Source: Phialocephala subalpina
Lineage: Eukaryota > Ascomycota > Leotiomycetes > Helotiales > Mollisiaceae
Direction: 5' to 3'
Assembly (NCBI GenBank): GCA_900073065.1
Contig: FJOG01000008.1
Span: forward strand, 872,985 to 936,984
DNA length: 64,000 nucleotides
In this document: in pieces, positions 1 to 10,727 of the stretch
How positions within the stretch are numbered: position 1 is the stretch's first letter
Layout: every line of letters starts with the position of its first letter
Translations under genes and position numbers: made by a program
Notes under the pieces: model-generated
What the model saw: the letters and a program-made list of their open reading frames with translations, nothing else
Told to the model about the DNA's origin: nothing
The model's database searches: none

Positions 1-772
1 GTGAGGGCAAGCAGCGATTCGTTCTTTACTCGTATACATCCCATACCCGGCAAGTGCAAGGTTATCAACGAAGAGGCTGCACGTCGTGATTGGGTGCTGC
101 TCGCTAGCTCTCTCAACCAACCATTAGAAGCGTACAATAGTCGTTCTCTCGACCAAACGTTGTCAGCTGGTCGTTCTTTCAGCCGATTATCTTCACCTTC
201 TCGCATTTTCAACCAATCATTGCTCCTTCCGACAGAGGTGAGGGTTTGTTACCTCGTCGGATTCTGGGCCAATTATTGCTTCATCCAATAAAGATTATAC
301 CCCATCAGCTTTACTGCGAAATATAAAGAGAAAGTCACAACCTGCATGGAACTCAGCATACGAACATCCTGTTGAAGTTGACAGCCATGTGGCGCTGTCA
401 GCCTGCCTGTGTTTCAACACGCCAAACATCATCTTGAATTGCGAAAGTAATGAGGTACTTTCATATAAAGCCCAAGATGCATCCTTTGAGAAGCCCAAAC
501 TCTACTCGCTTTGTCAAGCTTTAGTACCTTCTATTACACGCTCCAACACCTCACGGCCAGATCCCCAACTCCTTCACCATGGGTACGTACTTTGTGTGCC
601 TTTTCGTGTATGTCCACCTCCTCCTCATTCCTTTGTGAGGAGAAGAGGACCTATATTGTATCAATTCTAGCGATCGAAGTTCAGCCTTATCATTGTGCAC
701 CTCTCTCCTTCGGTCATGCGATGCTAACCTTCTTTTTCATGTCATATTTTGCTCGTCATTCCGCCATCCTTA
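1..772. other. unassigned sequence at window edge
   Basis: The composition is balanced and gene-like, but I recognise no conserved protein on either strand. A 96-codon open frame starts with GTG at the first base and ends at 291. It could be the tail of a gene that begins outside the window, but nothing in its translation is recognisable. The pyrimidine-rich stretch just before 773 is consistent with the promoter and leader of the small membrane-protein gene that follows. Confidence 0.4.
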
Positions 773-1134
773 ATGTCATCAGCTTCTACTAAGGCCTCTC
801 CAGTTACTGCAGATACAATTATCGCTATTGTCTTTGGACTGTTCGGAATAATGATCAACCTCCTTGCCGTCGTCCTCGCATACCTCACCCTTAGAGCAAT
901 GATCATTGATGGCTGTAAGTCGCTATTCTTCTCACTTCCTGAAGATCAAATCCTCTTTTCGTGTCCTTTGTGTTCTGTCGTTGCTGACAGCCTCATTTAG
1001 GCAATGCATCGAAGTCGGCCCAAGTGATTGGGCAAGCACGCTTTTACCACGATCACATGCACGTGATTTCACTTACATCTTCTCAGCAAAGCTCAGACGG
1101 CGAGGGCGCTGGATGGAGAAGGAAAGAAAAGTAA
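773..1134 (+). CDS. small single-pass membrane protein, hypothetical
   Basis: Two exons, 773-914 and 1001-1134, join across an 86-bp intron (GTAAGT...TTTAG) to give a 91-residue protein. I chose the ATG at 773 because the splice then restores one open frame to a TAA at 1132-1134. Residues about 20-45 form one strongly hydrophobic segment (IIAIVFGLFGIMINLLAVV), followed by a polar tail rich in Ser, His and Gln that ends in a basic WRRKEK. The layout suggests an extracellular or lumenal N-terminus and a cytosolic tail, but orientation is inference. I do not recognise the family. Short one-helix proteins of this kind are common and poorly characterised in filamentous fungi. The perfect splice consensus and restored frame are the main evidence that it is a real gene. 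Confidence 0.55.
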
Positions 1135-2020
1135 TTGAGAGACGGTGGTGTTGAGTCAAGATTTTAGCGATGGTGTTTGGGGTCTTTGTAGGAGAGTACG
1201 ATGTGCCACGTGTGCTGGAACATTTGCTCGAGTCTTTGGATTTTCGGTCACAGGTTAGCCAGTGAAGGGAGTGTTCTTGTTCGATATGTAGTGGAGTCTA
1301 AAGGCTCTTATGATTTGTTAGGAATGGGTGCCAGCTACAAAAGAAGTCCCTAACTGTTCTGTATACTTCTTGCATCATCATCCTTCACATCATATTCTCT
1401 TCTATTCTTGGCCTCGCTAACATTCACCTCATAACGACCCAATGCTGTTTGAAGAGCATTTTGGTATTTTCCCTGAGCATCCTGGAGTCTCTTGCAAACG
1501 AGACGTTCGGACTAATTCTCAATCCTTTTCGAGCCCTTTTTATCTTTGACTCTAGTCCCACACGGTTGTCGATCTTTCGAATCTTTGCACAAGTAGTACC
1601 TGTAGCCGTACCACAAATGAATGCCACGTCCCTTAAGTGCGCATTGTGTTGAAGTTATTTCGTTACCTGGGGTTCTGTACCTCTTCGACTCTTTGCACGA
1701 TGTCTCAATCACTATAGCTCCAAAGTCAGCTTTAAGATAGTACAGAATTCACTAGGACATTCAGGCAGCACGCAATATCTGAGCCAGGCCTCATCAGCCT
1801 TCACTATCATGGAAGCTGAGTCACCATCTGGGGCATCATCCCATTTGACCGCCTTGCATTCAGGGGCTCGTAATGGGGATTTCCATCGTGTTTTCTCGCG
1901 ATTCCTCACTTCAAAAATGATCCCCTATTTCCACACAATCCAATATATACAAGAATTTCAAATATCAAGCATCTTCTCCAACGTAATATCAATCAGATCT
2001 CTCCATCCTGTCCAACACGC
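1135..2020. other. intergenic, no gene recognised
   Basis: The composition is balanced and there are only short overlapping open frames on both strands, up to 67-84 codons. None gives a recognisable protein or a convincing splice chain. It separates the small membrane-protein gene (+) from the 3' end of the TIGR04076-like gene (-), so it probably holds two 3' untranslated regions. Confidence 0.5.
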
Positions 2021-2876
2021 TCAGCTATCCCCCTCCAACCCCACAGCAGTCGTTTTAGCATGACTAAAAGTCCTAACCCCCGTCCTCACAATTCTCAACA
2101 CAGATTTACAATTCGGATCGGGACATGCGACCAAGGCATCCGATTGCATCCAATCATTTGCATGCGTTTTGCGTTGTTTCGCTGCGAGGAGAGGAAGTAC
2201 NNNNNNNNNNNNNNNNNNNNNNNNNNNNNNNNNNNNNNNNNNNNNNNNNNNNNNNNNNNNNNNNNNNNNNNNNNNNNNNNNNNNNNNNNNNNNNNNNNNN
2301 NNNNNNNNNNNNNNNNNNNNNNNNNNNNNNNNNNNNNNNNNNNNNNNNNNNNNNNNNNNNNNNNNNNNNNNNNNNNNNNNNNNNNNNNNNNNNNNNNNNN
2401 NNNNNNNNNNNNNNNNNNNNNNNNNNNNNNNNNNNNNNNNNNNNNNNNNNNNNNNNNNNNNNNNNNNNNNNNNNNNNNNNNNNNNNNNNNNNNNNNNNNN
2501 NNNNNNNNNNNNNNNNNNNNNNNNNNNNNNNNNNNNNNNNNNNNNNNNNNNNNNNNNNNNNNNNNNNNNNNNNNNNNNNNNNNNNNNNNNNNNNNNNNNN
2601 NNNNNNNNNNNNNNNNNNNNNNNNNNNNNNNNNNNNNNNNNNNNNNNNNNNNNNNNNNNTCTTAGCTCATTTTCATGTATTCTATATATGGAAAACGGCA
2701 AACATACCCAGGCTGTAAATACTAAATCCCGGGCAAGGAGGGAGATGTAGCATCTCTCCTTGAAGAGTGAAGTGGTCGCCATTCTTAGCTCCGCAGAGGA
2801 TTCGCTCGCCAGGTGGGCAAACAACTTCGACGCGAAGGCCGTAGAGCTCAAACGAGTCGTCCGTTTTTGCTTCCAT
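2021..2876 (-). CDS. TIGR04076-like small protein, interrupted by assembly gap
   Basis: Two coding pieces flank the run of Ns. The upstream piece (2876-2708, about 56 residues) contains LRVEVVCPPGERILCGAK, GEMLHLPP and GFSIYSL, and ends at a clean GTATGT donor at 2707. The downstream piece (about 2200-2021) reads VLPLLAAKQRKTHANDWM, then a CPDPNC cysteine pair and RTFSHAKTTAV before the stop at 2021-2023. From memory this order resembles fungal members of the uncharacterised TIGR04076 family. Function is unknown; the paired cysteines could bind metal, which is inference. The start is at 2876 (MEAKTDD); an in-frame ATG at 2897 is also possible. The intron acceptor lies inside or next to the gap, so the exact exon 2 start cannot be given. 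The gene is probably intact in the genome and broken only in the assembly. Confidence 0.6.
2201..2659. other. assembly gap (459 Ns)
   Basis: There is a continuous run of N from 2201 to 2659. It falls inside the intron or exon boundary of the TIGR04076-like gene. The open frames that appear to cross it are artefacts. Confidence 0.99.
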
Positions 2877-3142
2877 TGTTTGAGAGGCTCGGTTCAATGT
2901 GGAAACGTGTTTTATAGGGAAAATCTTCAGCGTTGTCGGTGTCTAAGAGCACTAGAAGTTCTCGAAAGTGGGTAATTTTACCCCGCACCGGTATCCAACT
3001 CGCTAAAAATTTCAGGGCACACTCGCTACCCCTAACCCCTGAGTTGAATCTCAGACATAACATTCTTCAACCTCCCTCTGTATCGCATCAGGAACAAGAG
3101 GTCTAGCTTTTGTTTATCATATTTTCTCAATTTGCTGTCGAA

Positions 3143-5135
3143 CTATTGTCTATACTCCGCACCACAATCTCCCATCGCATCAAATACCTCCCTCGCCCTA
3201 CACTGATCCAACACATTCTGAATGCCCGCCAAATCCTCCTCATCAAGCTTAAATCCAAAAGCTTTCAAGTTCTCCTCTACATGCTCACTGACTCCCATGC
3301 GAGCTCCAATAATGACGGCTCCTACATATTCGTGTTCGAGAACCCATCGCACTGCGACGACGGAGATTGAGACTTTGTACTTCTCACCAATGGTGGATAG
3401 GGTGGCGAGGAGCTCCTGGAACAAGGTCCAGCCGCCCCAGACTGTGATCATTTCGAAATACTGGGCAGAGAGTGTTATTGAGGCACGGTGAGGTTGGTAG
3501 GGAGGAGAACGTACCTTTCGAGAACTGGGTGTCATGTCTGGGTCGAAGAGATTTGGAGCAGACTTGCCTAGCCATCGATCTGCGAGAAGACCTCCGCACT
3601 TTGCACTTGAATCAATATTTATCTATGTGCAGAAGAAAGGACCAATGGACTTACTAGTGAGCCGTATGTGAGAAGTTCACATCGTGCTTCCGACAGCTGT
3701 CCGCCATTTTGAACGTTGGTCGAAGATCAATCAGCGAAAACTACGTCTAGGTCAGCTCAATGCTTCTCTTCACTCTTGGAATGTTCTCGCCCACCTGCAC
3801 TTGATTTGAAACAATCTTGACTCCGCTTTCAATGATCTCATCCATGTGTTTTGTGTCAAAATTGCAGACACCAAGATTGTCCACTCGAGCATCCTGCTCA
3901 ATGAGCTTGGCAGCTTCGACATATTGGTGATCATTGTACTTTGCAGCGTCAGTACAGGTCAGAGGGTCTGAGAACATCTCATACATCTTGCCAATGAAAT
4001 TGCAACAGCTCAACTCTGCTGGATTGCAGGGTCGCCAGGCGCTCGGTGATCGCATCTTTTACCACTTCCGGCGTGACAATAATTGGTTCAAACACGCACC
4101 ATTTGGTAGCACAGTATATTCTACCAGCCTCATTTTCGCGCAGATAGGCATGACGTCGAAATTCTCCCTATTTTGCGGCTCGTTAGATTGCTGAGGTTGA
4201 TAATTTGATCTCACATGACTTGCAAAAGTTCTTTCGGCATCGCCATAATGATCCGCCATATCTTGGAAAAAGTCAGCATTTGTCTACAATTGCTAGGCGC
4301 AGGACCTACCATAAGCGACGAGTCCAGCATCGACATGCTTTTGAAAATCTTTAAAGATCTTCGTCGCAGGAGCGGCTCCCCAAGCTGGACTCGAGAATTG
4401 CCATAAACCCATAAACATTCGTGGCACAACAGCATTTCCGAGCTTCGTCTCAATTGCTGTGGAAGAGGGCCTGTATCGATACGCTAGGGTTTCCTCGATG
4501 AAAACTGGCTCCTTCTTGGGATGACTGAGAAGTGTCTCGAGACTCGACGAGCCTCGAAAGAAGGGACTTGGCTGTTGCTTTTGAAAGAAGGTGTTGTCAC
4601 ATTCGACGAGCGTGTTCTGCAATTGTTGGATGATTTCTTGCTCCGTATTCGTCAATGGCCGAAGGCCCGAGGTCGTGCTGAGTTGCTTGTGCACTGCTGT
4701 AATCGCTTGAACAAGGTCGCTGTCTATGAGGGCGGCAGTGCCCTCGAGATCTGATTGTTCGAGACTTTCTAAGGCAGCATCTGTTTCTTTGACCTGTCGG
4801 GCGACCTCACAAAGAGCTTGCAAACTCTCGAAAGCTTTCCCACAACCCATCAAGCATCGGTAGCGCGCTCGGTATACATGAAATGCTAGAGTTGGCTGAT
4901 TGTCCTTGGGAGTGAAGAATGTCGGAGTTGAGGCGGGGTTCGTTGCATCCAGGTATTTTATCGCAAGAGATTCAAATGCTGCTGTGTTTTTGTTGTCGAC
5001 TCCAAGTAGACCTCGGACAATCGAACGCAAGCCTTCAGGGGGGAGGTTCGCGATGATGGTATCGGTCATCATGTTTACATGTGCGGCCTTTGCAGACTCA
5101 TGTGAGTTGTTCGTGACGTCCAATGGTGTTGGCAT
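3143..5135 (-). CDS. aldo/keto reductase with long N-terminal extension; apparent frameshift
   Basis: This is a predicted NAD(P)H-dependent oxidoreductase of the aldo/keto reductase superfamily, probably cytosolic, substrate unknown. Seven exons fit: 5135-4310, 4261-4215, 4167-3985, 3938-3795, 3740-3655, 3598-3515 and 3460-3143, separated by 46-56-bp GT..AG introns. They total 1688 nt, one short of 563 codons. The tetrad is visible: Asp and Tyr in DMADHYGDAE, Lys in CATKWCVFEP, His in LLQFHWQ. Further family motifs are VDNLGVCNFD, SNQVQFSLID and the C-terminal SVVAVRWVLEHEYVGAVIIGAR. The missing base falls near 3670-3680, where VNF should continue as LLTYGSL and then CGGLLADRWLGKSAPN. This is either a sequencing error or a recent null allele. 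The first about 205 residues are not part of the AKR barrel. They look mostly alpha-helical and I do not recognise them. Confidence 0.88.
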
Positions 5136-5932
5136 GTTGAAGTGTTGCGGAGGTGCTCGTTCGATGCGGAGTAAAAAGTGGGAGTAGGTTACTGCAGCTC
5201 ACAGTCGGTTCGTTTCAAGGGTTCAGAAAAGTATTATGTGTGTGGGCAGACGAATCTTGACTTCAAAGATTTATATCATAAAAGTATTAATTTTGTACTT
5301 TCTTTGCAGTGTTGGCGGAAGGATTTCTGCAGGTCAACATATTACCCCACTTTCGGTTTAGTGCAACGCGGCCCCCTTTACTTGCCGGCCTTCAAACTAG
5401 GATGTCGACTGGTAGTTCCCTGGCATCTCAGATCGAATTTTCGTTCATCGTCCGGAAAAAATTGGAATCGAGTCAGTGCTTTTACAGTATGTTTCATCCT
5501 TGCCATTCCAACTTGTCGTTCCTACTACTGCACAAAGGATGAGTCGTCCAACCAGGCTCGCTAACCCTGATAGACTGAGCCATTTATCGCTAAAATTCTC
5601 AGGGGCCGACAACTTTGACAATGGACTACGCAACACTTAGATCAAAGAGCCTTTGTAACCTTCTTCAAGTGGGTCTTCGGCATGAATAAAGATCAAGTTC
5701 TTCCTCATAAGTGAGACAAGGATTCAAAGCGACAATGCGGCGAGACAATGCCATTGTTCGGCCCCAGACACGGAGTGCTCAGTGCCGATTTGAAGAGCCA
5801 ACGTTCTTCTTCTGAACAGAACAGTAGTATTTCGAAGGACAGACTGGTCACATATCCATAAAAGAAGAAAGCTCGTCCAAATCACGATGTATCACCACAC
5901 GACTCATCACTAATCACTTTCAACCCGCAAAC
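5136..5932. promoter_or_regulatory. divergent intergenic region between AKR and RING genes
   Basis: About 800 bp separate the start codons of the reductase (-) and the RING protein (+), so both promoters should lie here. The last about 120 bp before 5933 contain short pyrimidine tracts and an ATCACTTTCAACC leader typical of fungal transcripts. No specific factor site is clear. Open frames of up to 128 codons exist here but show no recognisable protein. Confidence 0.4.
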
Positions 5933-7066
5933 ATGCCTTACATCCAAGAAATTTCTTTCTTCCACGGCTGCGGCCACGCCGAAAACTGCATTTGGGCATT
6001 CGCTGGCGAGATGCCAGATGATTCCACTCGACAAGGTCTACCCACTATCAACTTTGTGCGATTCATGAATACCATTGATGAAGGATATACCGACGAGACA
6101 ACAGAGCTGCACTATCGAAAAATCCAATGCAGCTCTTGTGACGGAACTCTCGGTGAGTCGATTGATCCTCTTATCCCCCTTCCTGAAGCAGTCCTCGACG
6201 AGCGTCGGATGTTGTGGCGAGGAATTGTAACCTCGTTCGAGTTCCACTGTCAAGTGCTTCGACTCGCGGAGTCCGTAGAAACTGCAAGGAATCTTAGACT
6301 CGGAGATGAGCAAGAGCAGCTGGAAAAGCGGCTCGTTACAAAACAGCTCGAGGAATTCAACCAAGATAATCAGTGCTACTTACATCAGAAGGAGCTTCTC
6401 AGCCACAGAAACACAATCTGTTAGCTCTGCATTCCCCGACTTTCTAACGAGGTATGGTCCTTGCGCGAAAGACTGGACAAAGTTGATATGGAGAGAAAAG
6501 AGTCTGATAGCAAACTAAGGCAAGCTAACCAGAAAAGGAGATTATTCCAGGCATTCAACACTCTTCGTCAAATTCAAGAACATAACGGAGTCGAGAACAA
6601 GGTCTATATGCTAGCTCCGGGCTGGGACACAGATCTTCTTGCTATCGCGACTGTTTCACAGGCTGCCTTTAAAGACAGCCCTGTTGGGGATGAGGAGTGC
6701 TCAATCTGCTTCCGCGATCTCTACTCTGGTAGAGCTCGTAAGCTTCCGTGTGGCCATGTCTGGCACCATGGCTGCATCACAGAGTGGCTCCAAACCAAGA
6801 GAAGTTGTCCCATGTGCAGAGCTAATTACAAGATCCTCCGACCTCCTGCATGGACTTCCAACCTTGAAGTAGAGAGAGCCCAGCGAAATCTTCGCGAGCT
6901 GTTGGATGTCGCTACGGGTATTGAATTGCTCGACGACTCGGACGGTGGTTTAGACAGTGAATGGGCAGATGAGGATGGTAAGGATAATTCAGACGATGGA
7001 GAGTTCCATATTTTCGTGGAGCAACTTTTCCTGGAGGACGAACGGCGATTCGAGGATGTTTTCTGA
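5933..7066 (+). CDS. RING-H2 finger protein, probable E3 ubiquitin ligase, one in-frame stop
   Basis: A single frame of 378 codons runs from ATG 5933 to the stop at 7064-7066, broken once by TAG at 6422-6424. The C-terminal half carries a RING-H2 finger at about residues 256-295: CSIC, CGHVWHHGC, then CPMC, the C3H2C3 ligand set. A putative coiled coil precedes it and an acidic Asp/Glu/Ser-rich tail follows. RING-H2 proteins usually pass ubiquitin from an E2 to a substrate; the substrate here is unknown. The N-terminal part contains FFHGCGHAENC and QCSSCDG, possibly a second zinc site. The stop may lie in an intron: the acceptor ending at 6451 with a CTAAC branch point fits in phase with a weak GTTACA donor at 6335 (117 bp). 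Otherwise the gene is interrupted by a nonsense change or two compensating indels. Confidence 0.75.
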
Positions 7067-7545
7067 GACTAACATCTCAATGAATCGTGCTATAGTCTCT
7101 CGGTCAAAAAAGCTGGAGCAAAGGTCATACCCCCAGCCTGCTAGGCCAATTAGTGTGATGAGACAGCTTCCCGAGCTAGACTCGGGTCGAAGGTAAATGT
7201 AAACGATATATGTTCTCTGGAATTACAATACAATGCCCGTGACTTTGACTACACCAGCGACTGAGTAGAATTTAGCGATAGTATGTGATGAAAGAGACGC
7301 CAAAGAATATTGCCTGGCTTTAAAATGATTGAAAACACCAGAATCAATCAACTTGGGAAAAAGAATTGCTGCAGTAGTGAAAGCCGGCTAAACTCGTCCT
7401 GCAAGTGTCTACATCAAGCCTGGCTGGTGTTTGAATTGCTTAACCGAGCTGCAGCTTGATAGATAAGAGAAAGTCAGCGACCCCGCCCGAGAACCTTCAG
7501 TACCGAAGTGACTCTTTCTCTGCAATTCATAATACTCGCCTGAAG
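7067..7545. other. intergenic, RING 3' end and P450 promoter
   Basis: No gene is recognised. The two flanking genes are in tandem on +, so this stretch should contain the RING transcript end and the P450 promoter. The sequence just before 7546 is a purine/pyrimidine-mixed leader without an obvious TATA box. Confidence 0.4.
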
Positions 7546-9299
7546 ATGGGACTACAGCAATCCTCAAATGTTTGGTACGTGGTTGCCGCTATCCTACCGA
7601 GCTACTGGATCGCACTTGCCATCTATCGTTTGTACTTCCACCCTCTTGCCAAGTTTCCAGGACCCAAACTCGCAGCTTTGAGCTCATGGTATGAGTTCTA
7701 CTATGATGTCTACAATGATGGCCTTTTCTTTTGGCAACTACAGTCAATGCATGAGAGATATGGTAAGTTCTCGAGAACACCATTTACTGTCTGCCAGAAT
7801 ATTATTCCGTGAAAGAAGCCTGATCATTTTTCAAGGCCCTATTGTCAGAATTACGCCTTACGAACTTCACATCAATGATCCAGAATTCTACGACGACGTC
7901 TACGGCTCCTCCATGCGACGACGAGAGAAATGGCCGCCTTTCGAAGCAAATGGCATCCCCTCTTCCATTTTCTCAACCATCAGCCACGAGCATCATCGCC
8001 TCCGTCGAAGCGCCATCAGCCCCTTCTTTTCGAAGCGATCCGTCAATCAGCTGGAACCTCTCATTCAAGGGAAAGTTGACAAACTGGCAGCTCGATTCAA
8101 GAACATAATGGAAAGTGGAGAAGTCATCCGTGCAGATGCTGCCTTTACCGCTTTGACTTTTGATATCATATCGCAGTACTCATTCGCGAGAGATTACGAC
8201 CATTTGAGTGAAGCAGACTTCAATCTTGAGTGGAAAACGACACTTGTGACTTCGTTCAAAGGTCTCGCTTTACTCCGACAATTTCCTTGGATGATTCCTC
8301 TAATGAATGCTGTTCCATTGAATCTAATTCAGACCATGAATCCGGTGATGGCGAAAATGTTGGAAGTTAGCTTGCGTGCACGAGATCGCATCCAACGAGT
8401 TCTGGATGGGAAGGAGGAGGTGCTGGAAGGAGAACATAGGAGCATTTTCCATGAGTTGAGGGATTGCGATCTGCCGCCCCAGGAAAGGACTCTAGATCGA
8501 TTAGCGGATGAGGGCCAGGTTATTGTCGGTGCGGGTACGGAAACTACTGCGCAGGTGTTGACCAAGGTGACATTTTATTTGTTGAGAGAAGAGAGGATGC
8601 TCGAGAAACTAAGGGCCGAGTTGGCAACCGTTATGCCGACACCCACGAGCAGTGTTCCTTGGAACAAGCTGGAGCAGCTGCCATATTTGGTATTGGAATG
8701 ACCCGAATTTCCTGGATCGCATGCTGATATTTGAGTCTTTAGTCTGCTGTAATATCCGAGGGCCTCCGAATATCCATCGGGGTCACCACTCGACTTCCTC
8801 GCGTTGCGACGGACGAGACATTAGTCTACAAAGATTGGAGCATTCCCTTTCGAGTTCGTTCCATCCCCCGTCTTCCCCGGGACTTTTAAATAACAATCAA
8901 AAGACACCAGTCAGCGAAACAAGCTACTTCATTCTCACAAACCCCAAATTATTCCCCGATCCCTTTGCCTTCCGCCCAGAACGATGGATAAGAGGCGGTC
9001 AATACAACCACTCTCTTGATAAATATCTCGTGAACTTTGGGAGAGGGTCTAGACAGTGCTTGGGCATGAAGTTCGTTCTCCTTTTTAGGCTCCTCGATCT
9101 GTAGCTAACAAGTTGCGACAGTCTTGCATATGCTGAATTATTTCTTACTATCGCGACCATTTTCCGCAGATTTGAGATGGAGTTGTTTGAGACTGATGAG
9201 AGTGATGTAAAGATTGAGCATGATTACTTCGCACCGGTCCCGAAACATGATTCGAAGGGTGTGAGGATTAGAGTTGTGAAAGAGGTGGTGGATTACTGA
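7546..9299 (+). CDS. cytochrome P450 monooxygenase
   Basis: Five exons, 7546-7762, 7836-8689, 8743-8853, 8904-9070 and 9122-9299, splice to exactly 509 codons (508 residues), the usual size of a microsomal fungal P450. The start at 7546 gives a short N-terminus, a membrane anchor ([18 protein letters not shown]) and the proline-rich hinge [14 protein letters not shown]. An upstream in-frame ATG at 7456 would put 30 polar residues before the anchor and is less likely. Motifs are all present: I-helix GAGTETT (about residues 302-308), ExxR as EGLR (363-366), PERW (419-422) and the haem loop [10 protein letters not shown] with ligand Cys446. It would use NADPH-P450 reductase at the ER. The N-terminal half resembles the trichodiene-oxygenase-like group of fungal P450s, which is inference from memory. 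No secondary-metabolite backbone gene is in the window, so the substrate is unknown. Confidence 0.93.
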
Positions 9300-9932
9300 T
9301 ATTGGTACCCCTTTTAAGTATTCTGTAGCTCGATCTATTTCACCTTCTCAGACGTTAGATGTTCTTTCTCTAAGTGCTAATGACACTGGAAATTGATGAG
9401 GTTAGGGTCTTTAACAACTTGACCTGTCACGCACACAAATAAATAGAGCATCGAAAAACATTCTCTTTCAAAATACACAATGACTTTTTTCTTCTTCGAA
9501 ACATATCTTAAATATATTTAACACACGATATGATCTGCTTTGTGTGGCGGCCTAGAAGTATGTGTGCTAGTTCTTAGCCGGCCAACTTGACACGGCAGTA
9601 TTGCGGGACGGTCCGACTTAACGTCACGACTCACATAATCTCCTTCAAAATCATAGAAAAAAAGGTATAGAAAGTTATAGTATCCCGCGGTATCACGTCG
9701 CTGGATCAATGTCCTGCGGGGCCAAGTTACTGTTGACGGGGCCGAATTCAATCTCTACGTCACCAACTCTCAAATGCAGCAAGAACGATCCAGAGGATTT
9801 CGCGCACAACACCTTATTGCCAATTTTCACTTGAAATTTAAAGCACCCCATCTTCTTGACAACTTACCTCACATTCTTTCATTCTCCTTCGAATTCTACT
9901 TCGGCCCATACCCAAGAGATTATCAATACAAC
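9300..9932. other. intergenic, P450 terminator and deacetylase promoter
   Basis: AATAAATAG near 9437 and the A/T-rich stretch at 9470-9525 may belong to the P450 transcript end. The remainder should carry the promoter of the downstream secreted deacetylase. Only short frames with no recognisable product occur. Confidence 0.4.
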
Positions 9933-10727
9933 ATGCGTCGACTCCTCACTTCGATTATGCTCTTTCTGGGTGCTAAACATGTCGCTGCTCAGGCACCAAT
10001 TGGTTCGTTTGGTCCCTTCCTTTCTTCACCCAACATCAGCTTGCACTTTTGACTAACTCTATTTCGCTGCCCAGGCCAAATCATCACTGGATGCTCAGAT
10101 CCGGGAACTATCGCGCTGACTTTCGACGATGGGCCCTCAGTCTACACTCCCCAGCTCCTGGACATCCTCTCCGCGAATGGTGTCAAAGCTACTTTCTTCA
10201 TTGTCGGCGGCGGTTGGCGAGGCGCTATTGACGACTGGTCTACTCAATGGCCTTCCATCTTGCAACGAATTCACAATGAAGGCCACCAGCTCGCTAGCCA
10301 CACATACACACACGCCGACCTATCGTCCCTCTCTTGGGATGCGATGCATGCAGAGGTCGGCAACAATGAGAACGCATTCATGAACGTTCTAGGCTTTTTC
10401 CCGACTTACATCCGCCCTCCGTACCTCTCATGCTCAGGGGCCTGCATGGATATGATGAACAACATGGGCTATCATGTTATCAATGTGAACGTCGATACCA
10501 AGGACTATGAGAATACCGATTCAAGCATGATTTGGGTCAGCAAGCAGAAGTTTGAAGCGGAAGTGTGGGGAGGAAACATTGTTCTGGCTCATGATATTCA
10601 TGAGCAGACTGTGGTCAGTCTTACACAGTTCATGATCGATACACTTCGTGCGAGAGGATTGAGACCTGTTACGGTCGGAGAGTGTCTTGGTGATTGGGGA
10701 GAGGGTTGGTATCGCGGTGGTCGATAG
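9933..10727 (+). CDS. secreted polysaccharide (chitin) deacetylase, CE4 family
   Basis: Two exons, 9933-10002 and 10075-10727, joined over a 72-bp intron give 240 residues. The N-terminus MRRLLTSIMLFLGAKHVAAQ is a signal peptide, so the enzyme is exported. The NodB/CE4 homology motifs are all visible in order: TFDDGP (39-44, metal Asp42), SHTYTH (metal His99 and His103), RPPY (137-140), DTKDYEN (164-170) and VLAHDIH with His196. These enzymes remove N-acetyl groups from chitin or chitooligosaccharides in a metal-dependent reaction. In fungi they modify the cell wall or shield hyphae from host chitinases and chitin receptors. The catalytic domain is about the minimal size and no chitin-binding module or GPI signal is seen. 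The conserved motifs are complete, so it is probably active. Confidence 0.94.

Noticed and set aside
1..291. 96-codon GTG-initiated frame at the start of the window
   Set aside because: It is open to the window edge, begins with a non-standard start for a eukaryote, and shows no recognisable sequence.
2021..2851. Long open frames of 193-276 codons across 2021-2851 on both strands
   Set aside because: They exist only because N positions contain no stop codons. Only the coding pieces on each side of the gap on the - strand are supported.
7546..10727. P450, reductase and deacetylase as a secondary-metabolite cluster
   Set aside because: No backbone synthase, transporter or pathway regulator lies in the window. 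The deacetylase is a cell-wall enzyme and the RING gene separates the reductase from the P450.
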